The notes under the pieces: model-generated
Databases searched by the model: none
Told to the model about the DNA's origin: nothing
Seen by the model: the letters and a program-made list of their open reading frames with translations, nothing else
Assembly (NCBI GenBank): GCA_031272345.1
Contig: JAISTZ010000146.1
Span: forward strand, 1-35,689
Length of the DNA stretch: 35,689 nt
Source of the DNA: Spirochaetaceae bacterium
GTDB taxonomy: Bacteria > Spirochaetota > Spirochaetia > Treponematales > Treponemataceae
Direction of reading: 5' to 3'
Position numbers and translations under genes: made by a program
In this document: positions 14,990-22,686 of the stretch, one piece after another
Layout: every line of letters begins with the position of its first letter
How positions within the stretch are numbered: the first letter of the stretch is position 1

Positions 14990-16168
14990 ATGAAAAAGCA
15001 CACAGTTTTTGCGGCAAGCGCGATGGTTGTACTTGCGGTGATTCTCGCCCTCGTGTTGGGCGCGTGTGTAACAACGGGCGGCCACCAGACTCAGGCCGTG
15101 GGTACGGCGGTCCCTGCCTCATCAGGCAGCATGACCCTGGACGAAGCGATCGCTTTGGCGGCGGAGCGCATGGAAGCGCGGCTCCCCAGGGATACCGAGG
15201 TGGCGCTTATCAACGTGAGTTCACCGACGGCAGCGTTTTCCGAGTATGTGCTCACAGGCCTTGAAGCGGTTCTGGTGAACAACGGAAAGCTCGTAGTGGT
15301 TGACCGCGCCAATCTGGACAAAATCCGGGCGGAACAGGGCTTTCAGGCATCCGGGGAGGTGAGCGACGAGTCCGCCAAGTCTATCGGGCAGATGCTGGGG
15401 GCCGGGGCCATTGTCACCGGGACGCTTACCAATATCGGCTCGTCCTACCGGCTCACCCTCAAGGCCATCAACGTGGAGAAGGCCACCGTGGCAGCGTCCT
15501 CTCCCGCTACCATCGCCAATGACGATATAGTACAAGCCCTACTTGCCGGGGGCGGCGGCACGGCTCCAGCGGCACAGGCGAGTGCGGCGGCGACATCAAC
15601 AACATCGACAACTGCCCCAGCAAAGCCCGAAGCAACTGCGGCGGCGAAACCTGCGGTCCCCAAGACCTACAAAACAGGCGACAAAGGACCCGCTGGCGGA
15701 CTGGTGTTTTATGACAAGGGCAACGAAAGTGACGGCTGGCGCTATCTGGAAGCCGCACCCGCTTCCACGGAGTGGAAAGACCTCAAGTGGGCTGAATCCA
15801 AAGGCAATGTGGATAAGACGAGTCCCGGCATAGGGGCGGGGAAAGAGAATACGAAGCTCATCATGGCCCGGTTTATGGACACCGGAGAGGGCTTCCGTGC
15901 GGCCCAGCGCTGCGACACTCTGGTATACGGCGGGTGTGACGACTGGTATCTGCCAAGCAAACTTGAGTTGGGACTGATGTTTGTGTATCTAAAAGAGGCG
16001 GGCATCGGCGGTTTCAGCGAGGACTGGTACTGGTCTTCCTCCGAGTCAGATATTAGCAACGGTGCATGGGCGCAACGGTTCAGCGATGGTAGACAGGAAG
16101 GGGGAGGTTATTCTACTTTTGCCAACAAGTCGCGTGGAAATTCAGTCCGCGCCATCCGGGCTTTTTGA
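14990..16168 (+). CDS. Lipoprotein: CsgG/FlgO-like domain plus DUF1566 domain
   Basis: This is a 392-residue protein. The N-terminus has a lipoprotein signal peptide with lipobox LGAC (C26). Residues about 48-170 (ALINVSSPTAAFSEYVLTGLE, VVVDRANLDKIRAEQ, GAGAIVTGTL) resemble the CsgG/FlgO/LpoB-type domain of outer-membrane lipoproteins. A low-complexity Ala/Thr/Pro/Lys linker (about 180-228) follows. The C-terminal 160 residues (GPAGGLVFYDKG, DDWYLPSKLELGLM, WYWSSSE, VRAIRAF) are a DUF1566/Lcl-type domain with a C-type-lectin-like feel. It is probably anchored at the outer membrane with the C-terminal domain as a binding module. The function is not known, and the PIN gene follows 9 nt downstream. 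Confidence 0.8.
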   Translation: MKKHTVFAASAMVVLAVILALVLGACVTTGGHQTQAVGTAVPASSGSMTLDEAIALAAERMEARLPRDTEVALINVSSPTAAFSEYVLTGLEAVLVNNGKLVVVDRANLDKIRAEQGFQASGEVSDESAKSIGQMLGAGAIVTGTLTNIGSSYRLTLKAINVEKATVAASSPATIANDDIVQALLAGGGGTAPAAQASAAATSTTSTTAPAKPEATAAAKPAVPKTYKTGDKGPAGGLVFYDKGNESDGWRYLEAAPASTEWKDLKWAESKGNVDKTSPGIGAGKENTKLIMARFMDTGEGFRAAQRCDTLVYGGCDDWYLPSKLELGLMFVYLKEAGIGGFSEDWYWSSSESDISNGAWAQRFSDGRQEGGGYSTFANKSRGNSVRAIRAF

Positions 16169-16177
16169 AGGGGAAAG

Positions 16178-16624
16178 ATGCAGAAACTAACTGTCTATTT
16201 GGACAACTGCTGTTACAACCGTCCCTACGATGACCAGTCGCAGGCAAAAGTTGTCCTTGAGACACTGGCGAAACTGTATATTCAGGAGTTGGTGCTGAAC
16301 AGGAAACTTGACCTTGTGTGGTCTTACATTCTCAAGTTCGAGAACAGCCAAAACTCCTTTGAGGCAAAGCGCGAGGCAATCGCCCAATGGGAAAAGTTGA
16401 GCGTCCGCTTTGTCGGCAAATCAGACGAGGTTGTCGCCCTGGCAAAAGAGGTCGAGGAGACCGGTGTGAAGCCCCCTGACGCGCTTCATATCGCGTGTGC
16501 TATAACCGCAAAGTGCGATTATCTCATTTCGGTAGACAATCGCGTTTTGAAATACCGTGATGACAGGATTACTGTGTGCAATCCTGTCGATTTTGTGCAG
16601 AGGGAGGCCGGAAATGACGAATAA
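16178..16624 (+). CDS. PIN-domain protein (VapC-like toxin)
   Basis: This 148-residue protein has AAGGGGAAAG before its ATG. The N-terminal TVYLDNCCYNRPYDD gives D9. E55 lies mid-chain. KPPDALHIACA (D101) and YLISVDNRVLKYRD (D120) complete the acidic set of a PIN nuclease. The KPPDALH segment is a strong family mark. Such proteins are RNA-cleaving toxins when paired with an antitoxin. The following small gene overlaps it by 11 nt and is the likely partner. GC content is lower than in the flanking core genes, suggesting acquisition. It appears to be transcribed with the lipoprotein gene. Confidence 0.85.
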   Translation: MQKLTVYLDNCCYNRPYDDQSQAKVVLETLAKLYIQELVLNRKLDLVWSYILKFENSQNSFEAKREAIAQWEKLSVRFVGKSDEVVALAKEVEETGVKPPDALHIACAITAKCDYLISVDNRVLKYRDDRITVCNPVDFVQREAGNDE

Positions 16625-16832
16625 CGCCGTTTTGCTCGATAAGGGTATAAAGTGTCTGACCGAAAGCATGGGTCTTTTGGAGGCGGAGCAGTTTATCTAT
16701 GTGCTTTTAAGCCAGCCCTTTGACTATACGGAATGGCGCAGGAAGTATTTGTTTGCCGGTATGACGGTTGACGAAATCAGCGACGCCGCCGACAAGTATT
16801 GCGCGGAAAATCCGGAAAAGGCCGCAGTATAG
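16614..16832 (+). CDS. Small protein paired with the PIN gene, candidate antitoxin
   Basis: This 72-residue protein starts MTNNAVLLDKGIKCL, has GGGAGG seven nt before its ATG and overlaps the PIN gene end by 11 nt. A longer frame upstream is antisense to the PIN reading and is not used. The stretch LLEAEQFIYVLLSQPFDYTEWRR and VDEISDAADKYCAE recalls small proteins I have seen beside PIN genes in spirochaetes and other phyla, usually annotated only as hypothetical. If it is the antitoxin, the order is toxin first, which is the reverse of most vapBC operons. Confidence 0.65.
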   Translation: MTNNAVLLDKGIKCLTESMGLLEAEQFIYVLLSQPFDYTEWRRKYLFAGMTVDEISDAADKYCAENPEKAAV

Positions 16833-16855
16833 GCTGTCCGGGCGTCTACACACGG

Positions 16856-16880
16856 GGCGCCGACGCATGCGCCTGGCGCC
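16856..16880. repeat. Palindromic repeat, copy 2
   Basis: GGCGCC (16856-16861) and GGCGCC (16875-16880) flank GACGCATGCGCCT. It shares CATGCGCCTGGC with copy 1 at 14846-14871. The arms differ by a compensated base pair. It sits 8 nt before the -35 of the fliG-like gene and marks the right edge of the accessory cassette. Confidence 0.7.
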
Positions 16881-16888
16881 AGCAGACC

Positions 16889-16917
16889 TTGCTTTTTTCC
16901 CCGCCCCGGCCTATCAT
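16889..16917 (+). promoter_or_regulatory. Putative promoter of the fliG-like gene, leaderless geometry
   Basis: TTGCTT (16889-16894), 17 nt, then TATCAT (16912-16917), ending 6 nt before ATG 16924. There is no ribosome-binding site in the gap GGGCGT. Confidence 0.5.
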
Positions 16918-16923
16918 GGGCGT

Positions 16924-17976
16924 ATGCAGAACGAGGGCTTTAACAAGGTTTCCGGGAACCCGGCCGGGGCTGGGGCGCTCGTCAAAACCGCGCCGGATTC
17001 TTCCCCCAAGACTTCTCCCGAAAGCATATACCGCAGGGTGGCAAAGTTTTTGCTCCTCATCGGCGTGGACGAGGCCGCCAAGGTCATGTCCCGGCTGGGG
17101 GAGGAGCAGACGGAAAAAATCATCCCGGAGATCGCCGGGATAAAGCGGGTGGACCCCGCCGAGGCCGCGGGGATTCTGGAGGAATTCCAGACCCTCCTGG
17201 AGCGCTCCAGGGAGGCCGGCGGGGTGGGCGCGGCCAGGGAGATCCTTGAAAAAGCCTTCGGGGCCGAGCGGGCCCAGGCGGTGCTGGAAAAGGCCGCCCC
17301 CTTCCACGAGGGCAAGCCCTTCGAGTACCTGGCGGATTTTGACGGGGACCGCATGGACCTGCTCCTCCGGGAGGAGTCCCCGGAGGTAAAGACCCTGGTG
17401 CTTTCCAGAATCAAGCCGGACCTCGCCGCCGCAACCATCAGCCGCCTCCCGTCCCGGGAGAAGACCCTCATCGTCAAGCGGCTGGCAAAGATGGGCCCCG
17501 TGCTGCCGGAGGTGCTCAAACAGGTGGACAAGCGCCTCCAGGAAAAATCCCTCACCCTGAGCGCTGACCGGTCGGACAAGATGGACGGGGAAAACGCCCT
17601 GGCCCAGATTCTCCGGCGCATGGACCCCGAGGCCGGGCAGGTCATCCTGGAGTCCCTGGAACGGGATTCCCCCCAGGCGGCGGCCAGGCTGCGGGAACAG
17701 TTGTTCACCCTGGACGACGTGGCCCGTGTGGACGACCAGTTCATCCAGGAGGAGCTGGCGGCCATGGAGGACAGGGACGCGGTGCTCCTGATTGCGGGGA
17801 AACCCGAGGGCTTCCGCACAAAAATTCTCACCAACGTGTCCAAGGGCCGGGGGGACCGGCTCCTGGAGGACGAGCAGATCAACAGGCCCTTCAGACGGGA
17901 GGACTGCGCCAGAGTCACCTCGGAATTTCTGGGGCGGCTGCGGAACTTTCACGCGGGAGACGGGGAATGGGTGTAA
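16924..17976 (+). CDS. FliG-like flagellar motor switch protein (FliG1-type paralogue)
   Basis: This 350-residue protein is read from ATG 16924. Residues about 36-60 (YRRVAKFLLLIGVDEAAKVMSRL) match the FliG N-domain that binds FliF. The middle domain follows, and the C-domain has LFTLDDVARVDDQFIQEEL and GFRTKILTNVSKGRGDRLLEDE, the FliG torque-helix region. The EHPQ motif of canonical FliG reads ESPE here, which points to the spirochaetal FliG1-type paralogue rather than the main motor switch. The longer frame upstream reads through the repeat and is rejected. The next gene overlaps by 10 nt. Confidence 0.85.
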   Translation: MQNEGFNKVSGNPAGAGALVKTAPDSSPKTSPESIYRRVAKFLLLIGVDEAAKVMSRLGEEQTEKIIPEIAGIKRVDPAEAAGILEEFQTLLERSREAGGVGAAREILEKAFGAERAQAVLEKAAPFHEGKPFEYLADFDGDRMDLLLREESPEVKTLVLSRIKPDLAAATISRLPSREKTLIVKRLAKMGPVLPEVLKQVDKRLQEKSLTLSADRSDKMDGENALAQILRRMDPEAGQVILESLERDSPQAAARLREQLFTLDDVARVDDQFIQEELAAMEDRDAVLLIAGKPEGFRTKILTNVSKGRGDRLLEDEQINRPFRREDCARVTSEFLGRLRNFHAGDGEWV

Positions 17977-19295
17977 AAATCAAGCCGCCCCTGGCAGCGC
18001 TGGTCCTGCTCGCCCTGGGGTTGAGCCTTGGGGCCCAGGCCGGGGACGACCCAAGCCGGGACAGGGACGTGATCCGCTACGGGCTGGATTCCGAAATCAT
18101 CACCCTCCTGGGCACATTGGGCAAGGAAGAATCCATCAAATACAAGGACGACATCCTCCTCCTCTTCCGGGACGCGGGGAACAGCGCCCTCAGGGAGGCG
18201 GTCATCGGGTATTTCACGGCCTTCAAGGACGACTCCCTCAAGAAGGACGCCCTCGCCGCGCTGGAGGACCCCTTCGGGGAAAAGAATTCCACCCTGAACC
18301 TGTGGTTCAAATACATCGCCGAGATCCGCCTCAAGGAAGCGGCGGCGGGCCTGCGCCGCATCCTCTCGGAGGGCTCCGGGGAATACCTCGACGGGGCGGT
18401 CCCTGCCCTGGGGGAAGCGGGCGGGCCCGGGGACGGGGCCTTCCTCCTGGACTACATGGACAGCAACGACGTAACCGCCGGGCAAAAGCAGGCCCTCATG
18501 CGGGCGGTGTCCAAGCTGGCCTCCCCGGACATCGCCGGAAAGCTCACGGAGATCGCCGGGGACGACAACGAGAACACCTACGTGCGCATGTACGCCGCCG
18601 AAGCCCTGGGGTCCCTGGGGGACGAACAGTATGTGCCCCTCCTGGCGGGGTTCTACGACCACAGTGATCCCGTGTTCCGCGCCGGGGTGGTGCGGGCCCT
18701 GTCGTCCTTCGGGGACAACAGGGAAGCCCAGGCCCTGGTTTTGCAGGCGATTCGGGACAGCCACTACCGGGTGCGCCTCGAGGCGATCGGGGCCGCAAAA
18801 AAGATGAAACTCAAAAAGGCGGAACCCTACCTCCTCGCGCGGGCGGAAAACGACCCGGAGGCGCAGGTGAAATACGCCGCCTACGGCGCACTGGCGGCCC
18901 TGGGGACAAAGGAAGGGGAAAACTTTCTCCTGGGCGTCCTCAGGGGCGAAAAAAACTCCGACGCCGCCAGAACACGGGCGGCCGCTGCCCTCCTGGAAGG
19001 GGGAATCGCGGTCAAGGAGGTGGCCGCCGCGGCGGAGGCAACCCTGAGGGACGACAGGCAGAAGAACCTGCGCTACAGCCTGGGCAAGGAGTTCGCCAGG
19101 GTGAAGAATTCCGATTTGGCGGGCATTTGCGGCCAGTACCTTGCCCACCAGGACGCGGCCACCAGGGGCACGGGCCTGGACATCTTCGCCAGGGGCCGCT
19201 ACCCAGGCGTCCTGGACGCGGTGAAGGCTATCGGGGCGGACGAGAAGGGCGGAACCCTTGCGGCAAAGGCCCGGCGCATCCTGGAGGAGCACTAA
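17967..19295 (+). CDS. Secreted HEAT-repeat protein
   Basis: This 442-residue protein has an N-terminal signal peptide (PPLAALVLLALGLSLGAQA). The rest is built of helical HEAT/PBS-lyase-like repeats, for example VRMYAAEALGSLGDEQYVP, VFRAGVVRALSSFGD, VRLEAIGAAKKMKLKKAEP and VKYAAYGALAALGTKEG. Such solenoids are protein-binding scaffolds and would act in the periplasm. The start overlaps the fliG-like gene by 10 nt, so the two are an operon and probably work together, perhaps at the periplasmic flagellar base. That link is inference only. Confidence 0.85.
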   Translation: MGVKIKPPLAALVLLALGLSLGAQAGDDPSRDRDVIRYGLDSEIITLLGTLGKEESIKYKDDILLLFRDAGNSALREAVIGYFTAFKDDSLKKDALAALEDPFGEKNSTLNLWFKYIAEIRLKEAAAGLRRILSEGSGEYLDGAVPALGEAGGPGDGAFLLDYMDSNDVTAGQKQALMRAVSKLASPDIAGKLTEIAGDDNENTYVRMYAAEALGSLGDEQYVPLLAGFYDHSDPVFRAGVVRALSSFGDNREAQALVLQAIRDSHYRVRLEAIGAAKKMKLKKAEPYLLARAENDPEAQVKYAAYGALAALGTKEGENFLLGVLRGEKNSDAARTRAAAALLEGGIAVKEVAAAAEATLRDDRQKNLRYSLGKEFARVKNSDLAGICGQYLAHQDAATRGTGLDIFARGRYPGVLDAVKAIGADEKGGTLAAKARRILEEH

Positions 19296-19327
19296 GGGCG
19301 GCCAGGAAACCGCCCCCGAGTCTTTCT
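19296..19327 (+). terminator. Probable terminator after the HEAT-repeat gene
   Basis: GGGCGG (19296-19301) and CCGCCC (19310-19315) form a 6-bp GC stem with an 8-nt loop, starting directly after the stop codon. The mixed T-rich run TCTTTCTATATT follows. It may also stop the convergent minus-strand gene. Confidence 0.5.
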
Positions 19328-19330
19328 ATA

Positions 19331-20686
19331 TTATTGCGGGAAGAACCGGGTGGAAGCTTCAACCTTGGTCAGATGGATGGTGTCGTTTTTGCAGCGCCCG
19401 ATGAAATCCTCCAGGGACATTTCCTCGCCGTTTTCAAACACCACCCCCTGGAACCGGCCTGAGGCGTCAAAGTAGGGAAAAATCACCGCGCACCGGGAGA
19501 AAAACCGCACCGGCGGCACGGAATTGTCGGACTCCCTCACAGCCGCCAGGTAGAACTCGTCGGGCCGCATCACCGCGAGCACGTAGAGGAGGGGGTACAG
19601 CCCCCCGGCGGGATACCCCGCGTCTTTGATGTGGGTGGTTTCATCCGCCAGGGCGAAGGGCTCGTAGACCACGTCCACCCCTGGGATGAACCCCCGCTGG
19701 GACCTCCCTGTTTTTGCCGCGGCCGCCGCTGAGGCAAGATTCCGGGTCCAGTCCAGGGAAAAGGAGATGTTGTACCTTTCGGCGATTCCCCCCTGGTACC
19801 CGCCGGGCTTGTAGGCCACGGTCGGCCTGGTGAGGGGGGCGAGCATGGTGTACCCCTGGGTGATGGGGGCCACGAGTCCGTCCACAATCCACTTGAGGAA
19901 TCCCGCGTCGGAGAAGAAGAGCTTGTTCCCCTGGAGTTCCCCCTCGGAGCGGGGGCGTTTTTCCCCGGTCAATATCGAAATGGGTTCCCCGGTTTCGTCG
20001 TAGCAGGCGTCCTTTGCCGGGACAAAACGCCTGGCGTTGCTCCTGATGACGCCGATCATCTGGGCGCAGCCCTCGTAGAGGGACGGGGAGGCCCCGGCGT
20101 ACTGCCAGGGGATCGTGGGAGTCCACTTTTGTATGTCCTGGAAGGATGCGGTGTAGAGCCGCTCAAAGGGGACTCCGGTTTCAACCCCCCTGGCCGCCCT
20201 CGCGCCGAAAATCACGAGCTCCCCGTCGCAGCCCTTTTTCCCCGGGGTGAACCGGGCAAACACCTGGCGGTCCCCGGCAAAGTGAATCACCACGGAGAGG
20301 GGCCTGCCCGTGGCGCTGTCCCTGGTGAGGATCCAGCCCCCGGGATTATCCGCGGTGAACACCGCGTCCATCTCGGAGAAGATCCCGTCGTCCGAGTAGA
20401 CATCCAGCTTCACCACTTCCCTGGGCGCGACGATCACGTCAAAGACGCCGCCGCGCTCTTCCAGGCGCACCTGGAACACCTCGCCCCGGTCCGTCCGGCG
20501 CTCCTCGGGGGGCCGCCCCCGCAGCTCCTCCAGGGGCAGGGTGAACCAGTCCGTCAGGTTCCTGCGCACACCGGCGGATTCCGGCAGGGCCTGTGCGCCG
20601 GAAAATTGGGCAGCCAGGGCCGTCCCGCACAGAATCAGGACCGCCGCGGGGGCGATCAGCTTCAGGGGCATCGTTTTGGTCATCAT
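19331..20686 (-). CDS. Secreted protein of unknown function
   Basis: This 451-residue protein has an N-terminal signal peptide (LIAPAAVLILCGTALAAQF). Two ATGs three bases apart (20686 and 20683) could start it; AGGAG lies upstream, with better spacing to the second. Visible stretches include VVIHFAGDRQVFARFTPGKK, WQYAGASPSLYEGCAQMIG and FVPAKDACYDETGEP. There is no catalytic signature or repeat I can name. It looks like a periplasmic or surface protein of a treponeme-specific family. It is a monocistron, convergent with the HEAT-repeat gene and divergent from ggt across a 219-nt gap. Confidence 0.65.
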   Translation of the reverse strand: MMTKTMPLKLIAPAAVLILCGTALAAQFSGAQALPESAGVRRNLTDWFTLPLEELRGRPPEERRTDRGEVFQVRLEERGGVFDVIVAPREVVKLDVYSDDGIFSEMDAVFTADNPGGWILTRDSATGRPLSVVIHFAGDRQVFARFTPGKKGCDGELVIFGARAARGVETGVPFERLYTASFQDIQKWTPTIPWQYAGASPSLYEGCAQMIGVIRSNARRFVPAKDACYDETGEPISILTGEKRPRSEGELQGNKLFFSDAGFLKWIVDGLVAPITQGYTMLAPLTRPTVAYKPGGYQGGIAERYNISFSLDWTRNLASAAAAAKTGRSQRGFIPGVDVVYEPFALADETTHIKDAGYPAGGLYPLLYVLAVMRPDEFYLAAVRESDNSVPPVRFFSRCAVIFPYFDASGRFQGVVFENGEEMSLEDFIGRCKNDTIHLTKVEASTRFFPQ

Positions 20687-20703
20687 GGTCTCCTAGGAAA
20701 GCA

Positions 20704-20726
20704 CTGAAAAACTTCGAGTTTTTCAG
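20704..20726. repeat. Perfect inverted repeat upstream of the ggt and secreted-protein genes
   Basis: CTGAAAAAC (20704-20712) and GTTTTTCAG (20718-20726) flank TTCGA. This lies 17 nt upstream of the start of the minus-strand secreted protein. It could be an operator or a hairpin in its 5' leader. TTTTCAGC also recurs twice downstream in the same gap (20747-20754 and 20783-20790). Confidence 0.45.
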
Positions 20727-20772
20727 CATGCCCCTAGTATCGGCAGATTTTCAGCCTGACAAAACGTCCTCC

Positions 20773-20793
20773 GGGGCTGTTTTTTTCAGCCCC
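20773..20793. repeat. Hairpin with a T7 loop in the ggt upstream region
   Basis: GGGGCTG (20773-20779), TTTTTTT and CAGCCCC (20787-20793) form a 7-bp GC-rich stem with an all-T loop. No T tract follows either arm as in a terminator. It belongs to the 219-nt gap before ggt. A possible -10 (TACGAT, about 20821-20826) lies about 80 nt before the ggt start. Confidence 0.4.
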
Positions 20794-20905
20794 CAGCTTG
20801 CTCCCGCGCTGTTTTTGCGTTACGATATATGAAGTGTCCCATGAAACTACGGTTTAAGAGCTTTTACGCCCGGTTTCAAATTCAAAACACAAGGAGACAA
20901 AGGAA

Positions 20906-22666
20906 ATGAAAAAAATTTCTGGATGCACACTGATTATTGCATTGGTTCTGGGCTGCGCCGCGCTGGCCGTCGGCTGCGCCGGGTCGCCCGCAAGCGCCGC
21001 CCAGGAAGCGGTATCCGCGGCCAGGCCCAGGCCCGCTTATCAGGGAGATCCGGACGACCTCTACGGCCGCAGCGCGGTAGGCAAGAACGGCATCGTCGCA
21101 TCGGCAAAGCCCGAGGCGTCCCAGGTGGGAATCGACATCCTCAAAGCCGGGGGCAACGCGGTTGACGCGGCTGTGGCAACGGGCTTCGCGATCGGCGTGG
21201 TGGAACCGAACACCTCCGGTCTGGGCGGAGGCGGCTTCATGATCATCAAGCTCGTCAATATGCCCGAGGCTGTCGTCATCGACTTCCGCGAGATGGCCCC
21301 TGGCGCGTCTACCCCGGACATGTACGTAAAAGCCAAGGCCGCCGGCGTCAAGGACCCCACGGAAACGGGGGGCCTTTCATCGGGCATACCCGGAGACGTG
21401 AAGGGTCTGCTCTACGCCCTGGACAACTACGGCTCCAAAAAACTCGACCGCAAACAGATCATGCAGGGGGCGATCGACCTGGCTGAAAATGGCTTTGTCG
21501 TAACGTCGAACTTCCAGGGCATGATTCAGGACAACCTGGAGCGGATCAACCAGTATCCGGCAACGGCGAAGATCTACACCGACGACGGCCTTCCCCCCGA
21601 ACCGGGCACGGTCATCAAGAACCCCGACCTGGCCGCCACACTCCGGCTCATCGCGGACAAGGGCGAGTCCGTTATCTACAAGGACCTGGCCCAGGAAATC
21701 GCCGATGCCGTGCAGGCCGCGGGGGGCATCCTCACCGTGGAAGACCTTGCTAAATACGAAGTCAAGGTGCGGAAACCCGTCACGGGCACATACAAGGGCT
21801 ACACCATCATCTCCGTGCCGCCCGCAAGCTCCGGGGGAACCACGGTCATCGAAACCCTGAACATCCTGGAAAACATGGACCTTTCCAAACTGCGGCCCGC
21901 CTCCGCCCCGGCGGTGCACGCCTGGATTCAGGCCCTCCGTCTGGCCTTTGCCGACAGGGGCAGCTTCCTGGCCGACTCGGACTTCGTGGACGTGCCCCTT
22001 AAAGGCATGACGAGCAAGGACTATGCCAGGACCCTCTACCAGAAATTCGACCCCGCCAAGGCCATGCTCAGCGCCGCCGCCGGGGAGCCCGCCAAATACG
22101 AGAGCGGCTCCACCACGAGCTTCTCGGTGATGGACAAAGAGGGCAACATGGTCACGATCACCAAGACCATCAACTTCTTCTTCGGCAGCGCGGTGACCGT
22201 GCCGGGCCGGGGCTTCATCATGAACGACGAAATGGACGACTTCGTGACCACTCCGGGGCACGTACAGTCCGTTGAGCCCTACAAGCGGCCCCTGTCTTCC
22301 ATGACCCCCACCCTGGTGCTCGACCCCCAGGGCCGCCCGTTTATGACCCTGGGCTCTCCCGGCGCGACCCGCATCATCGCGGCGGTGGCCCAGATCATCT
22401 CCAACGTGGTCGACCACGGCATGACGATCCAGGAGGCCATCGACGCGCCCCGGTTCTTCGCCACAGCCTCGGGCCAGGTGCACATCGAGGGCCGCACACC
22501 CAGCGCCACCGTGGAGGGCCTCAGGAAGCTCGGCTACGACGTGAACGTTCACGCAGACTGGGACAACTACTTCGGCGGCGCCCAGGGCGCGTACTTCGAC
22601 CAGGACACCAAAACCCTGTACGGAGGCGCAGACCCCCGCCGGGACGGACACGCGAAGGCGTACTAG
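20906..22666 (+). CDS. ggt: Gamma-glutamyltranspeptidase lipoprotein
   Basis: This 586-residue Ntn-hydrolase precursor cleaves gamma-glutamyl bonds. A signal peptide with Cys at 17 and 24 suggests a lipoprotein facing the periplasm. The autoprocessing and catalytic Thr is T403 in GSTTSFSVMD. The second-subunit motifs KRPLSSMTPT and LGSPGATRII are present, as are ASQVGIDILKAGGNAVDAAVA and SGLGGGGFM. From DDF to KRPLSSM the segment is about 11 residues shorter than in the E. coli enzyme, so the lid loop over the active site is reduced. That trait is known in enzymes acting on poly-gamma-glutamate, such as the B. subtilis GGT. It heads a cluster with pgsB and pgsC-like genes. Confidence 0.93.
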   Translation: MKKISGCTLIIALVLGCAALAVGCAGSPASAAQEAVSAARPRPAYQGDPDDLYGRSAVGKNGIVASAKPEASQVGIDILKAGGNAVDAAVATGFAIGVVEPNTSGLGGGGFMIIKLVNMPEAVVIDFREMAPGASTPDMYVKAKAAGVKDPTETGGLSSGIPGDVKGLLYALDNYGSKKLDRKQIMQGAIDLAENGFVVTSNFQGMIQDNLERINQYPATAKIYTDDGLPPEPGTVIKNPDLAATLRLIADKGESVIYKDLAQEIADAVQAAGGILTVEDLAKYEVKVRKPVTGTYKGYTIISVPPASSGGTTVIETLNILENMDLSKLRPASAPAVHAWIQALRLAFADRGSFLADSDFVDVPLKGMTSKDYARTLYQKFDPAKAMLSAAAGEPAKYESGSTTSFSVMDKEGNMVTITKTINFFFGSAVTVPGRGFIMNDEMDDFVTTPGHVQSVEPYKRPLSSMTPTLVLDPQGRPFMTLGSPGATRIIAAVAQIISNVVDHGMTIQEAIDAPRFFATASGQVHIEGRTPSATVEGLRKLGYDVNVHADWDNYFGGAQGAYFDQDTKTLYGGADPRRDGHAKAY

Positions 22667-22686
22667 CCCCGCGGTAACAGCGAACC

